DNA of 64,000 bases. It comes from Sordaria brevicollis (taxonomy: Eukaryota; Ascomycota; Sordariomycetes; Sordariales; Sordariaceae). Made by a program: the position numbers and the translations under genes. The stretch spans positions 3,100,001 through 3,164,000 of the forward strand of contig JAUTDP010000002.1 of the NCBI GenBank assembly GCA_033439795.1, in the 5' to 3' direction. Shown here in pieces: positions 12,141 through 22,831 of this stretch (the stretch's first letter is position 1; the number at the start of each line of letters is the position of its first letter). The notes below the pieces were generated by a model that saw nothing but the letters and a program-made list of their open reading frames with translations, did no database searches and was not told the origin of the DNA.

Positions 12141-13387
12141 TTTCCTTATCCTCAACCTTTATTTTAAACGTTTAATTACTTTTTATTAAAATATACGCTA
12201 TTATAATCCGCTATTTAGCCTTAAACTTTATATTTCTTATAGTAGGCTCAATATACCGCCTAATAAAACGTATAATAATATCCTTTTTTATTCGTTTAAA
12301 CGTTTTAAAAATCTTTTATACCGTACTAAACGAATTTTCGGAATTAACGTAATATATACCGATAAAAGGAATAAAGGAATTGAAAACGTTTTAATCGATT
12401 TTATATCCGGCTTTTATAACTTTTATAACGATAAATAAAAAGTACGAATATATTTCGTTAATAATTATTGCCTTTTCGTTATAATATATAAAAATATTCT
12501 ATAGGGGTTCAGTAACCTAAGTATATTTATTAAAAATATATAATATCAAATATTTTGTAACTTTATATTTATATAGCGTTTTAAAATATAAACCAGTAGC
12601 GTCGGGAATATTTAATAGATTTAATCGGAAATTAAATATAAATTCGTAAACCTATTAAATAAAAATATTAATATATTACTCTTTTAAATAAATTAGTAGA
12701 AATTTACCTTACGGAAGATTCGCTCCTCCGTTTAATTATAAATAGTATTATATATAATCGGAAGGAATTATTCTACCGGCTATTATTATCCGATTCAATA
12801 TAAACGATTTAAATATTATAAAATAATATTTATATTTTAAATTAATCCGAGACCAATTTTAATATAATATTAATAGTAAAAATTTAAACCGGCGGCGTAA
12901 ATTATAAAATTTAGGATTAAAACGTTAATATATTTAAAAGGGTTATTCTAATTCCGGACGATTTTTAAACGTTTAATTTATAATTAATTAGAAAAAATTA
13001 TTTAAATTTTAAACCTAATTTTCCGTAAAATAGAATAAATTATTCTATTTATTATTAATAAAGTATACCTATTTATTCCTACGGGAATAAATTATTCTTT
13101 ATTTTAATTAAAGTAAATATAAAGGGGTATAAATTTATATTTATAATTATAAGGAATTAGCGATTACGAAGACGCGTTTATAAATTATTATAACCTTTAT
13201 ATATTTTCTAATAATTTAAATAAATAAGGGCGATTACCCGAAAACCCAATAGAATATATTAAATTTATTAGAGGGCGGTAATATATCTCTATTTTATATT
13301 AAGTACGCGAATATATATAATAAGCCGCCATTGAAATCGAATTTAACGAATCGATTTATAACGTCGGTACTTAATTTAATATTAATT

Positions 13388-14130
13388 AATTCTATATATT
13401 TAACTAATTCGAAAATCTCTTTTTTACTTTTATCGATTAATTATATAATATCGAGTAAAGTATTTTTAGTAATATTATTACTAAATTAAACGTTTAAATC
13501 CTATAATAATATAGAATAACCGTATATATTTTAAGCGAAGAATTAAAATAAACGGATTAATATTATATTTAAATTTATTATTTTATTATTTTTATTAGAG
13601 GTAAATTCGCCGTCCTCGGTATCGATTATAAGCGCGCCGGTAATATATTATAAAAGGTTATCGGTATATTCTATAATAACTTTTATATAAATATTATAAT
13701 TGAAATAAATAATATTAATTTATATTAATAGGATATTGGACGAAGGATATATTATTATACCGTTAAATAATATTAATAAGGTTATTATTCCCTTATTAAT
13801 TATAAGTATTTATATCTTTTTAATAATTAACGTTGTAAAATTGTTAATTATTTTTCTTAAATCGGTAATCGCCTTTTAAATATTGGGATAGAGGAATTAT
13901 TATTAATACCCCTAATTGTAATAAATCTCCTCCAATTTATTAACTTTTATAATTAACGCCCTTCCGTTAATAATATTATTAAGATTACTAAATTCGAAAA
14001 AAGGAACGAAAAATTCGTCCCGGGTTAAATTGAGAGTAATAGCCGTCTTATCGCCGATAATAGACGTAAATAACTTAAAAAATTTATTAAATTTAATTTA
14101 CTATACGAATATAATAAACGTTCGTATATC
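13388..14130 (-). pseudogene. RIP-decayed coding tract E (unknown protein)
   Basis: A minus-strand frame of about 247 codons with interruptions by TAA/TAG only. Readable parts include FKLFTSIIGDKTAITLNLTR, DEFFVPFFEFSNLNN, GRALIIKVNKLEEIYYN, EYTDNLL and TGALIIDTEDGEFTSNKN. It has a normal acidic/basic balance and looks like a genuine protein. I cannot place it in a family. Confidence 0.45.
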
Positions 14131-14469
14131 CGTTAATTTATTTAATATTAACGTAATTAAATATATTAAATATATTAAAATTAATAATAATTAAATTATC
14201 CTAAACGTATTAATAAATATATTCCGGGTAAATTAGGTTTCGTCGATTATAACAGCTTAAAATTTAATATTGGGAATTATAATTATTTTTAAATAGAATA
14301 GAATTATTTATATCTTCTTTTTAAAATTATATTAAATTAATTTATATTTTAATTTATTCTTATAAGAGAAAATAATATTATATTAAAGGGGGTAAATTTA
14401 TATATTCTCTTTAATAAAATTAATTATAATAGCGTTATTTTATACCGAATTATAATTTTTATTTTTAAA

Positions 14470-14840
14470 ACCCAATTTTTCGTCCGAATTATTATCGTTA
14501 ACTTTAAGCGAATTAATATTAGAGTCCGAACCCTAACGCTCCGCCCTCCTCTTAACTTTAACCTCTCTATTTTAACAAATTTAATTTCGTATACGTTAAT
14601 TTATAAAAGCGTCCTTCCTTTATATATACTTATTTATATTAAATATTTAATTCCCCTATAATATTTAGACTTTCTTCGTACCCTTATAACCCTAACGTTA
14701 ATTAATTATTATAAATATAATAATAATAATAACCTAGGTAATATCCGCTTTATAACGGCCTATAATATATTTAATTATTAATTCGTTAAACCGGCTTTAA
14801 TTCAAGGTTTTATCGTAGCGAGGATTATTCCTCGGAATAC
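14470..14840 (-). pseudogene. RIP-decayed coding tract F (unknown, Tyr-rich)
   Basis: A minus-strand frame of about 120 codons, upstream of tract E's C-terminal side, with YYRPL, SGYYLGYYYYYIYNN, GYEESLNIIGELN and EEGGALGFGL between TAA/TAG codons. A competing minus frame is also fairly open, so frame choice is less certain than for A, D, E and H. Confidence 0.3.
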
Positions 14841-17784
14841 TATTAAATTCGGCGTATTAATAATAAATTTCAAAATCGCCGAATATATTATATAATTCTT
14901 TAAATATTTAAAAGATTAAAGAGGGTAAGAAAACTATAATATTAAAGTAGGCTTATATAACCTCACCCTTTTACTCTAAATCGAAAAGCCTTTAATATTT
15001 TATAAATAAAATAAAATTATAAATTAAAATTTTATTAATTCTTACTTTATTAAATAAAATAATATTATTAAAGGATCCGCGTATTATTTTATAAATAATA
15101 AAAATATTTATTTAAATATTAACCCGGGTATTATTTATTCCTATAGGAATTAGGAATTTAATTCCCGCGGAAGTTAATTATAAATAAAATTTACCTATAA
15201 CCTAATAAAAGAATAATATATAATTATTAATCCTATTAATCTCCTACTTAATTTAATTAAATTTCTCCGAAAATTCCCTTAATTTAAACGGCGGCAATAA
15301 ATCCTATATAATAATCTTCTCCTCGTTAACCTTTCGCCCGAAGGCCCACGTACCTTCGACTATTAATTTATTATCCACTATAATATTCTTTATAAAATAA
15401 TTCCGAATAATTAATATTTTAATTATAATACCTATTTTTATTTACAATTTCAATTTAGAGTATACATCGTCCTAAAATAGCGTATCCTTAATTATTATAT
15501 ATAAAAGACGCTAAATTATATCTTCCGCCTAAATAATATATTAAGCGGTAATATTACCCGAATTGTAGAAAAGAGGGAAGTAAATTATTTATTCGAACGG
15601 TCCTTAAATTAAAAGCTTTTTCTACTTTTTACTATAAATTTATATAATTAACCGGAGAAACCGTATATCTATCCGTTTAACGGTATCGCCTAATCCGGTA
15701 TTAAAATTTATAGCCCTTTCGAAATTAACTTTATCGGCGCTAATTTTAACGCTTATTAAAATAATAATTTATAGAACTTAATTAAATATTAAAACGTTAT
15801 AAATATATACCGCTTAAATTTAACGGTTTATAATACCCTTATTATTATTAAATTCGGGTATTTCTATATTAATTATATAAATAATTTACTAAAACGTTAT
15901 GAAGGCGTTTTATTATATATATTCGGCCTTATCTTCTTCGGAATCTTTTATAAATCGGGTATTAACGTTTATAAGGAAGATTAATATTATTTATTTTTCG
16001 CCGTTTAATTTATAACCTTTAATAGAATTAAATATTTAAATACCTTTTTTTTAATTATTAAAGTAACCGAATAAAAATAAAACCCAAAATTAATTATCGA
16101 TTAAATACTTATTAATACCCGCGAATTTATTTTAATACTATATAAACTTAACCGCCCCCTAGTATTCGGGTCGCATTAAATATTATTATAAAATTAGGAA
16201 AAGGTTTACGAATAGAATCTTTTTTTATAAAATAGCTTATAAATTTACGCTAAAATTAATTTGGGGCGTATTTTTAATTCTTATTATTACCGTATAAATA
16301 AGTAATTTAGTAAATAAGTAATTCTAAATAACTTTTATAATACGTATAATAACGGGGTTTTTAAATACGTTCGGAACGTCGTATAATATTACCTTAAAGG
16401 ACGGGAAGGGTAGATTATTATTTTAGCTCTTTATATTTAATAAGGGTTCGAACTAATCGGCTATTAAATTCCGTTAATAATAAGTACTATATAAATTATA
16501 AATTATATAGGGTTTATAATTTACTTTTATTAAAATAAAGAAAGTAAACGGGTATAAATTATTTAAATTAGTATAATTTATTCCTATTAAAATTAATTAA
16601 TTAACTCTAATTAGAGTAAATTTAAAATAATAATTCCCAATTCCTATAAAAATTAACTAATAGGGTATTTATAATTATAATCGATATATTAATAATAATC
16701 TTTAATGGATTTATACCCTAATATACCGATAAAAAACGCTACGTTAAATTCCTATATTAATGTAAAATTATACGTAAGCGTTTAACCGGGGATTTAATTC
16801 CTATTAAACTTTTTAAAACCTTCCGAATTTTTACTAATTAATTATAATTCGGTAAAAATATATTCAAAATCGGTTATATTATTATACTTAAGGAATTATA
16901 AAATTATAGCGGTAATTTTATTAAAATTATAATACCCTACGTTTATTGGGTAGCCAATTTTAACGATTATTATATTTATATATTTATTTAATTTATTCGA
17001 ATATAAATCGAGGTTTTAAATATATAATACGGGCGTATAATATAACGGTTAGAAATCGCTAACCTTTATAGGATCCTTAAAGAATAAATATTCTTCGTTA
17101 ATTTTATTTTTATAAATTTCAAACTTTTACCGTTTTACTAATATAATCGTAAAGGGTATTAATCGTTTACTCTTATAAAAATTATAAAATTTATTATAAT
17201 AATAAAAAAAGTATATTATAAAAGGGTAAATTATAAAAGGGAGGAAGGAAAAAGGTAGGAAAGGGTTTAAAAATTAAAGAAAGAAGTATTTTAATTATAC
17301 GGTTAAAGGATTTACTTTTAAAATAATTACGGTAATTAAATAATAATAGCCGTTAAATAATTAAATTAATTAAATTCGGCGTTATAATATAATTAACGTA
17401 GATTTTTAACCAATTAAACTATTATTTCTAAATAACGTTACTCTACTTTTTTTAGCGCGGTAATTTATATTCAATTTCCGAAATTCATTTTTCAAATTTA
17501 ATAAACCTATTTATAACTATAATAATCCGAACTTTAATAATATAAAGCTCCTATTATTAACCGGATTCAAAAATAATTCCCGTAGGAGTAAACTTTAATA
17601 CTTATATTATACACTATAATACGAAACTTCAAATTTTAAAATTACGAAGCTAATAACTTTCGTAAAAATTAAATATAGTAGGTATATATAAAATATAATA
17701 GGAATTAATAATATATATATATATATAAATACTTATATAATCGATATTATTAAGTAAGGATAAACGCTTTTAATATTAATAATT

Positions 17785-18455
17785 ATATAAATAGGGGGGC
17801 GAAAGTATATTAATTCGAATTAAAATTAAAATTATTATTATTTAAACTTTATATATTACTCTTATCCTCCGAATTTTTATCTTAATTATATATAATTATA
17901 TTATCCTTATTTTCGTTATTAGAAAGTTTAAAATATTTATAATCTTCGCTATATTCGGGTCGGACTTCCTTATCGTTAAATTATTCTAATATACTAAATA
18001 ATAATTTAAATAAACCGTTATATTAGAAGTCGGGCGTATCGAAATTGACGGGATTTAATTTACCGTTTCGACGAATAGCGAAGTTATTTTTATAGATTAT
18101 ATACGTATAATTAATAATATTTATATCGGTAAATAGTATAATATATTTATTTCCGCTAAATTTCCTAAATTTTAATTCTAAAGCTTTACGTACGGCTATA
18201 ATTAATAGACCGATAGTAAATATTTTTATAAACGTCGATTTATAATTATAAATAAAATTTTTATTATATTTAATATCGATAATAAACGAATGGTTAACGT
18301 ATTCTATAATTAAATTAATTTCTTTCTAATTATTATTGGCCGTAATATACCGAACGAAACCCGATTTTAAAATAATAATAGAAAACTTCTAATTAATAAC
18401 CTCTAATTATAGGAATTACGAAAAGTATAATATTTTAAATTTATAATTAATAAAC
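17785..18455 (-). pseudogene. RIP-decayed coding tract G with acidic Asn-rich tail
   Basis: About 220 codons on the minus strand. The middle 100 codons contain no stop at all: YNKNFIYNYKSTFIKIF, AVRKALELKFRKFSGNKY, NGKLNPVNFDTPDF. The C-terminal part is acidic and Asn/Ser-rich (EYSEDYKYFKLSNNENKDN, then YTFAPLFI). The gene is divergent from tract H, with about 130 bp between them. Family unknown. Confidence 0.5.
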
Positions 18456-18583
18456 TTCCCCCTATAAAAGAAGAAGGGGAGATAATTAATTATTTAACGG
18501 AATATATTATAATTGCTAAATTAAAATATACGAATAAAAACGATTAGGATTCGTACAATATATAAATATTAATATATATTACG

Positions 18584-20414
18584 GAAGCGGATATCGATAT
18601 TAAATTTATTATAATTAGGGTATTTCTTAATTTAAACTAATAGTATAAATATTTTATTATAAATTTAAACGATTTAATCTATAATATAGGAGGGATTTTT
18701 AATATAAATAATAATTTTAAACGCAATTTTAATACTTTTATTATTAATATTAATAAATTAAAAGTAGCGAATATTAATAAAATTATATATAAAAAAGGCT
18801 ATAATCCTAAAATAAAATATATTATAAAAGACTTACGTCCCGTAATAGAATTCAATTTTAATTTCTTTAATTTTTTTAAATTTACCGAATCCGTACGTAT
18901 TTTATTCGATTAATAATTAAAAGTACCGAAAGATAAAATTAATAAAATTTATTTTAATATAGAAGAAAATAAGGATAAGAATTATCTACTACTTATAATT
19001 ATAAAATTATTAAGTATTTAATTAAGCGGATATAATTTTATATATATAAAAAATCGTTTTTTAGTCGTTATAAACGAAGAAAAGCCTATTTCCAAATTAG
19101 GCCGGATCTATATTTAAAAGGTCTAAGAATAATTTATTATATAAATAGTAAATACCGGTGAATTTTCCCTCATTTTCGTTAATAATAGGAATTTAGAGGA
19201 TATAACTCTTTTTCGTTCAATATTATTCCACTTTTAAAAAGCGATATTAAAAAAATATATATAAATCTTTATAAAACCTAAGAAATAAAACGTACAATTT
19301 ATCGATAATTAAAAACGATATAATTAATTGGAATATATAAAGCGTTCGAATAAGAGTAAGGATTATTTACCGCTTTTAGAATAAAATAAATAACTGAAAT
19401 TATTAAAGACGAAAAAGTCTACGAATATTAAGGCTATTAATTAATATATAAGTAATAAAATTGCGTATTATATTTTTCTAACCTAATTTAAAACTTTAAA
19501 TAATATTTAAATAATTATAATTATTATAAATAATAACGAAGCTAAAATTAGAAATTATACGTTTAAAATTAGCTTATTCCGATTAACCTAATCTTTAAAA
19601 AAAAGAATTAATAATTAAATTTATAATCCCTTTAATAATTAAATCCTTAATAATTATTATAATCCGAAAATAAAATATAAAAATACCGAACGTAGCGAAG
19701 GTATTTTATATACGCTTAATTACCCCGTTACTACGTAAATATAACCCGATTATTTATATAAAGAAATCCGAATTCCCGGGAGCTATTATATTTATAATAA
19801 TAGCGAAGATTATATAAATTTTAAGGGATATATATTAAATATAATCCGAGCGTTATATAAACGACGGCTAATATATACGAGAATATTATATTAAATTAAG
19901 AAGGAGGGAATATAATCGCGGGGTATAAAGGCGCAAATCGTTAATATACTCCTTTATAACCGATATAACCTAATTTATATTATTTAAATCGGTAATATTA
20001 TAAAATTTATATCTATTAATATAAAAAGCGCCATTCTATTTAATAAAGGATAAAAAGAAGTTAATATATTTAAATAGGTTAATAAATTTATTCTGGAATA
20101 TAGTAAATTCGTATAATTTATCTTTATCTTCGAATTATATTATAACGCTTTAACGACGGAAATTTTTATAAATATTCTAATTTTATAGTATAATAATTAA
20201 TTATTTGGTATAAAGGCTAAATAATTAATTATCCTTCCGAATAACGTTAACCCAATTGTAGAAGAAGTTTTTTAAAATGCCCTTAGGGTAAATATTAAAC
20301 CAAAATTCTTAAATAATACGAATAAAATATCTAAAATTACTATTAATTTTATTAGGATTTAATATTTAATTCGGTAGCGGAAATATATTTATAGGACGCG
20401 GCGTAAAGGACGAT
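18584..20414 (+). pseudogene. RIP-decayed ~610-codon gene H (unknown protein)
   Basis: One plus-strand frame runs about 1.83 kb with no frame change. Interruptions are TAA/TAG, plus one TGA next to the end. Readable parts include KDLRPVIEFNFNFFNFFKF, FLVVINEEKPISKLGRIYI, VNTGEFSLIFVNNRNLED, YLYKEIRIPGSYYIYNN and LFGIKAK. The tail is Arg/Lys-rich (YRTRRKGR). No intron is needed. It is the longest decayed gene of the element and faces the right terminus. Size and position would suit a transposition protein, but I see no catalytic signature, so that is only a guess. Confidence 0.5.
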
Positions 20415-20639
20415 GAGGGTAAATAAACCCTTATTTATAATAGCGGTATACTATATAAAATAGAAAATTCGGATATAAATTTAAGTAAATAGAAAATAGA
20501 TATTAGCCGGTCCGGTAGGATTGGCGGGAGTTACGGTAAATATTAAAAAGAATTATTAATAATTTTTAGAAACGATAATATAATTGGGTAATTACGAACC
20601 GAATATTATTATAATATTAATATAAAATAGGTATTGGGG

Positions 20640-20706
20640 TTTACTCCTATAGGAGGGAAGTATAGATTTAATAGGGTAGTAGAATTTACTCCTATAGGAG
20701 TACTTT
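20640..20706. repeat. Pair of 20-bp TTTACTCCTATAGGAGTAAA-type palindromes
   Basis: TTTACTCCTATAGGAG occurs at 20640 and again at 20686, just inside the right terminus, in nearly unmutated form. Decayed relatives of the same palindrome recur across the element, for example near 4255, 6091, 6118, 7803, 8860, 13080, 15133 and 17160, and in every unit of the 84-bp array. Confidence 0.6.
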
Positions 20707-20823
20707 TCTATCGCCTATGGCTAAATCGCACAAAATCGCCTCAGACCTGCTACCGCAGAAATGGTATCCCTGGGCGCTGGGGCAGCGCCCGGGGGTGCCG
20801 TTTCGGAGGTAGGTAGGTCTGAG
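20705..20823 (-). repeat. Right hairpin plus inverted terminus of the 17.5-kb element
   Basis: TATCGCCTAT, AAATCG and ACAAAATCG lead to CAGACCT at 20742. This is the inverted partner of the left end. CAGACCT (20742) pairs with AGGTCTG (ending 20821). The centre GGGCGCTGGGGCAGCGCCC is a strong GC stem. The GC-rich hairpin is only about 100 bp from the AT-saturated interior, so it escaped RIP or was outside the repeated part. Confidence 0.6.
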
Positions 20824-20926
20824 AACTAAGACTACACTTTCCCAATTACAACCACCCTTGACCAATTTCCTCCCCAAACACAACCTTTTCATCAACCACC
20901 TAGAACTCCGTCAATCCCCGACCAAA

Positions 20927-22100
20927 ATGACATTTATTAGCACCTATCTAACCGGAAACGTTCGGACTTCCAGGGGATTCCGAAAAGACCTAAAAGAACC
21001 CGAATGCGCTGCGATAATCGCGTTTCGAGAAGCTAGTATTTCGTATCGCAGCCTTACATTATAATACGATTGCAATATTAGAACCATTTTAAGAGTTTCG
21101 AAGTGCTTTTAGCAATATTATACTTTTAAAACGCTATTAGGGAAAGGTTGAAAAGAAAAGTTAATATTAATTCAAAAGCGTTATATTCGGTAAATAGTTA
21201 AAAGAAACCCTAAAATAAATTAGAAAACGTTTATTAATAATAGTAATACTATTATAATTAAAAATATTATTCGAAAGATTTTGGGTAAAAATTATTATTA
21301 TAAATAGATTTTAATAAAGCAAATCCCTCTCTCTAAGGTCGATATTAAAAAGAGATTACTTTACGCTAAGGATTTCCGCCGTTAAAGCGAAGTTTTATTA
21401 AAAGTAAATTTATCTTTTCCCTATCTCTTTTTAATTTCTAATTAATTAAAATTAGGGTAATTATTCTAATAAATACTCCGTTTAGAACGTTCCCGACTAG
21501 CCCGATAATTAAGTATTTCAACACTCGAAGGATAAATATAAACCGGGAATAATTAATTATAAGATTTATATTAAATCTTCTATTACCCTAATAATTTGGG
21601 GTATAATTTAAAAGGGTAAGCGCTCCAATTTAATTATTATAAATCGTAATCCTCAAGCTCTACGCTAAGAATACTCTTTTAATTTCTATATTAACGTTCT
21701 AGAGTAAAAATTAGTCCTTTATTATCGGCTAAATACGTTTTTTCTTCAAAATAATATTCGGATTTATACCTCGAAGGTTATAAAAAATTAATTAAATAAT
21801 TATAAAATCTAATATATAGCGTATCTATTATATAGTCCGGATTTAAACCCTATCGAATACGTTTAAAACCGCTTAAAGAGGATATTAAGAAAAGAATAGC
21901 CAAATTTTTATTTATTAATAAATATAGAAGCCAATAGAACCAAATTGGGTAAAATACTTTAATAACTATAGTATAAAATCCCCTAAGCGTTTATTAATAG
22001 CCTTATCGATTCGATACCTAAGCGCTTTAAGGCTATAAGAAGGAATAAAGGCTGGTATATTAAATATTAGAGTAGCGTTCTACTTATTATTTGCAATAAA
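20927..22100 (+). pseudogene. Tc1/mariner-type transposase, RIP-mutated
   Basis: The intact-looking N-terminus starts at ATG 20927 and contains RKDLKEPECAAIIAFREASI, the helix-turn-helix type start seen in fungal Tc1-like transposases. The frame is then degraded. KKRLLYAKDFRR (about 21345-21380) and PDLNPIEYV followed by TAA and NRLKR (21837-21890) are still readable. SPDLNPIE(N/Y)(V/L)W is the well-known signature around the second catalytic Asp. The TAA at the Trp position fits RIP of TGG. The first 140 bases of the gene are not AT-shifted, while the rest is. Confidence 0.72.
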
Positions 22101-22185
22101 AAGCGTTTAGATCCGACCAGTTTTGGTGGAGTTATAGTAGTTACAAATCGGAGGGCATATGCCATTATTTTTTTTTGGTTGGGGT

Positions 22186-22207
22186 GTGACAGTATTTTTT
22201 GACTATA
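22186..22207 (-). repeat. Right terminal inverted repeat of the Tc1/mariner element
   Basis: GTGACAGTATTTTTTGAC at 22186-22203 is followed by TATA. Compared with the left end, about six bases (the GTGAGG part) are missing next to the tip, so the two ends are not identical. Ordinary-composition DNA begins just downstream, so this marks the edge of the mobile block. Confidence 0.62.
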
Positions 22208-22384
22208 GGTTTAGCAAATAACCCCCTCCTATATATTACAAAACTTCATCACTCCATCGCCCAAACCCAACCCCCTCGCTGCCTACCCAGGTAATCACCC
22301 CCGCCTACCCTAGAAGCACCCTTTCATTTCCTTCCTTTCCTTCCCATCCCATCACCCCCATCTACCCTTCTACACTTCCATATC

Positions 22385-22831
22385 TCACAACGCCAAACCC
22401 ATCACCAACGCTCCCACAGCAGCCGCCCCCATCACACCCGTTACCCTCGCGCCTCCAGCCGTTGAGCTGCTCGTCCCCACACTCTCCGTCTCCGTAGCAG
22501 TACTAACAGCACTAGTAACCGTCACCGTCTCCCCACCCCCCGTCGTGGTAGTAATCGTAGAAACGGCAGTAGATACGCTAGGCACCGTCTCCCACGTCAG
22601 GGTGCTCGGGTTTCCACTAGTGGTGGGCGCAAACCCGTTGTCGGCGGTGGTGTCGGTTTGGATTGTTGGGTTTGCGTTTTCAGAAGTGGAGGAGGGGAGG
22701 AGGCCGTTGTTGGCGGTGGTGTCGGTTTGGATTGTCATTGGGGGTTCGGAATCATCCTGGCGGGGATGGTGGATGAGGGAGGCGGAGGAAAGGGTGAGGA
22801 GGGTGGAGAGGAGGAGGAGTTGGGAACGCAT
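22385..22831 (-). CDS. Small Ser/Thr-rich GPI-anchored cell-wall-type protein
   Basis: 148 residues in one exon. Residues 1-18 form a signal peptide (MRSQLLLLSTLLTLSSAS). The mature part is rich in Ser/Thr and holds a near-perfect internal duplication of TIQTDTTA(N/D)NG at about 33-43 and 56-66. The C-terminus is a small-residue/hydrophobic tail (GVMGAAAVGALVMGLAL) typical of a GPI-attachment signal. There are no cysteines. It probably sits on the plasma membrane or in the cell wall, heavily O-mannosylated. No known family recognised. It is the first gene to the right of the silenced block. Confidence 0.7.
   Translation of the reverse strand: MRSQLLLLSTLLTLSSASLIHHPRQDDSEPPMTIQTDTTANNGLLPSSTSENANPTIQTDTTADNGFAPTTSGNPSTLTWETVPSVSTAVSTITTTTGGGETVTVTSAVSTATETESVGTSSSTAGGARVTGVMGAAAVGALVMGLAL

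Larger units (their letters stand above)
3344..20823. mobile_element. RIP-inactivated ~17.5-kb element with hairpin inverted termini; family unknown
   Basis: Both ends begin with an imperfect 80-bp hairpin bounded by CAGACC/GGTCTG (3344-3424 and 20742-20821). Inside each follows an inverted 43-44-bp repeat (3416-3459 against 20705-20748) that includes CGATTTTGT, CGATTT and ATAGGCGATA. The interior from about 3465 to 20600 is extremely AT-rich, and its reading frames are interrupted by TAA/TAG. That is what RIP does when it turns CAA, CAG and TGG codons into stops. At least eight tracts stay open when those stops are ignored (listed separately). Element limits are uncertain by a few bases: TCTGAG occurs at 3338-3343 and at 20818-20823, but I cannot tell a target duplication from part of the terminus. 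No transposase, integrase or polymerase motif was recognised. A composite of several nested relics is the main alternative. Confidence 0.55.
3290..22207 (+). mobile_element. Tc1/mariner-type transposon, split by a large nested insertion
   Basis: At 3291 a TA is followed by CAGTGAGGG and then GTCAAAAAATACTGTCAC (3300-3317). The same 18 bases occur inverted at 22186-22203, again next to TA. This matches Tc1/mariner inverted ends and TA targets. A plus-strand transposase remnant fills the right part (20927-22100). Only about 50 bp of the left part is present before the second element's terminus at about 3344. Removing 3344-20823 would leave an element of about 1.4 kb, the usual Tc1/mariner size. 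Nesting is my inference from this geometry. Two independent relics that happen to share ends would be the alternative. Confidence 0.6.

Noticed and set aside
3465..20600. The AT-rich block as mitochondrial DNA insertion or a centromere core
   Set aside because: No mitochondrial gene was recognisable, and frames broken almost only by TAA/TAG point to RIP. Centromeric identity cannot be judged from 17 kb between active genes.
3338..20823. TCTGAG as a proven target-site duplication of the large element
   Set aside because: The right copy overlaps the GGTCTG hairpin arm, so it may be part of the terminus. Not enough evidence from one copy.
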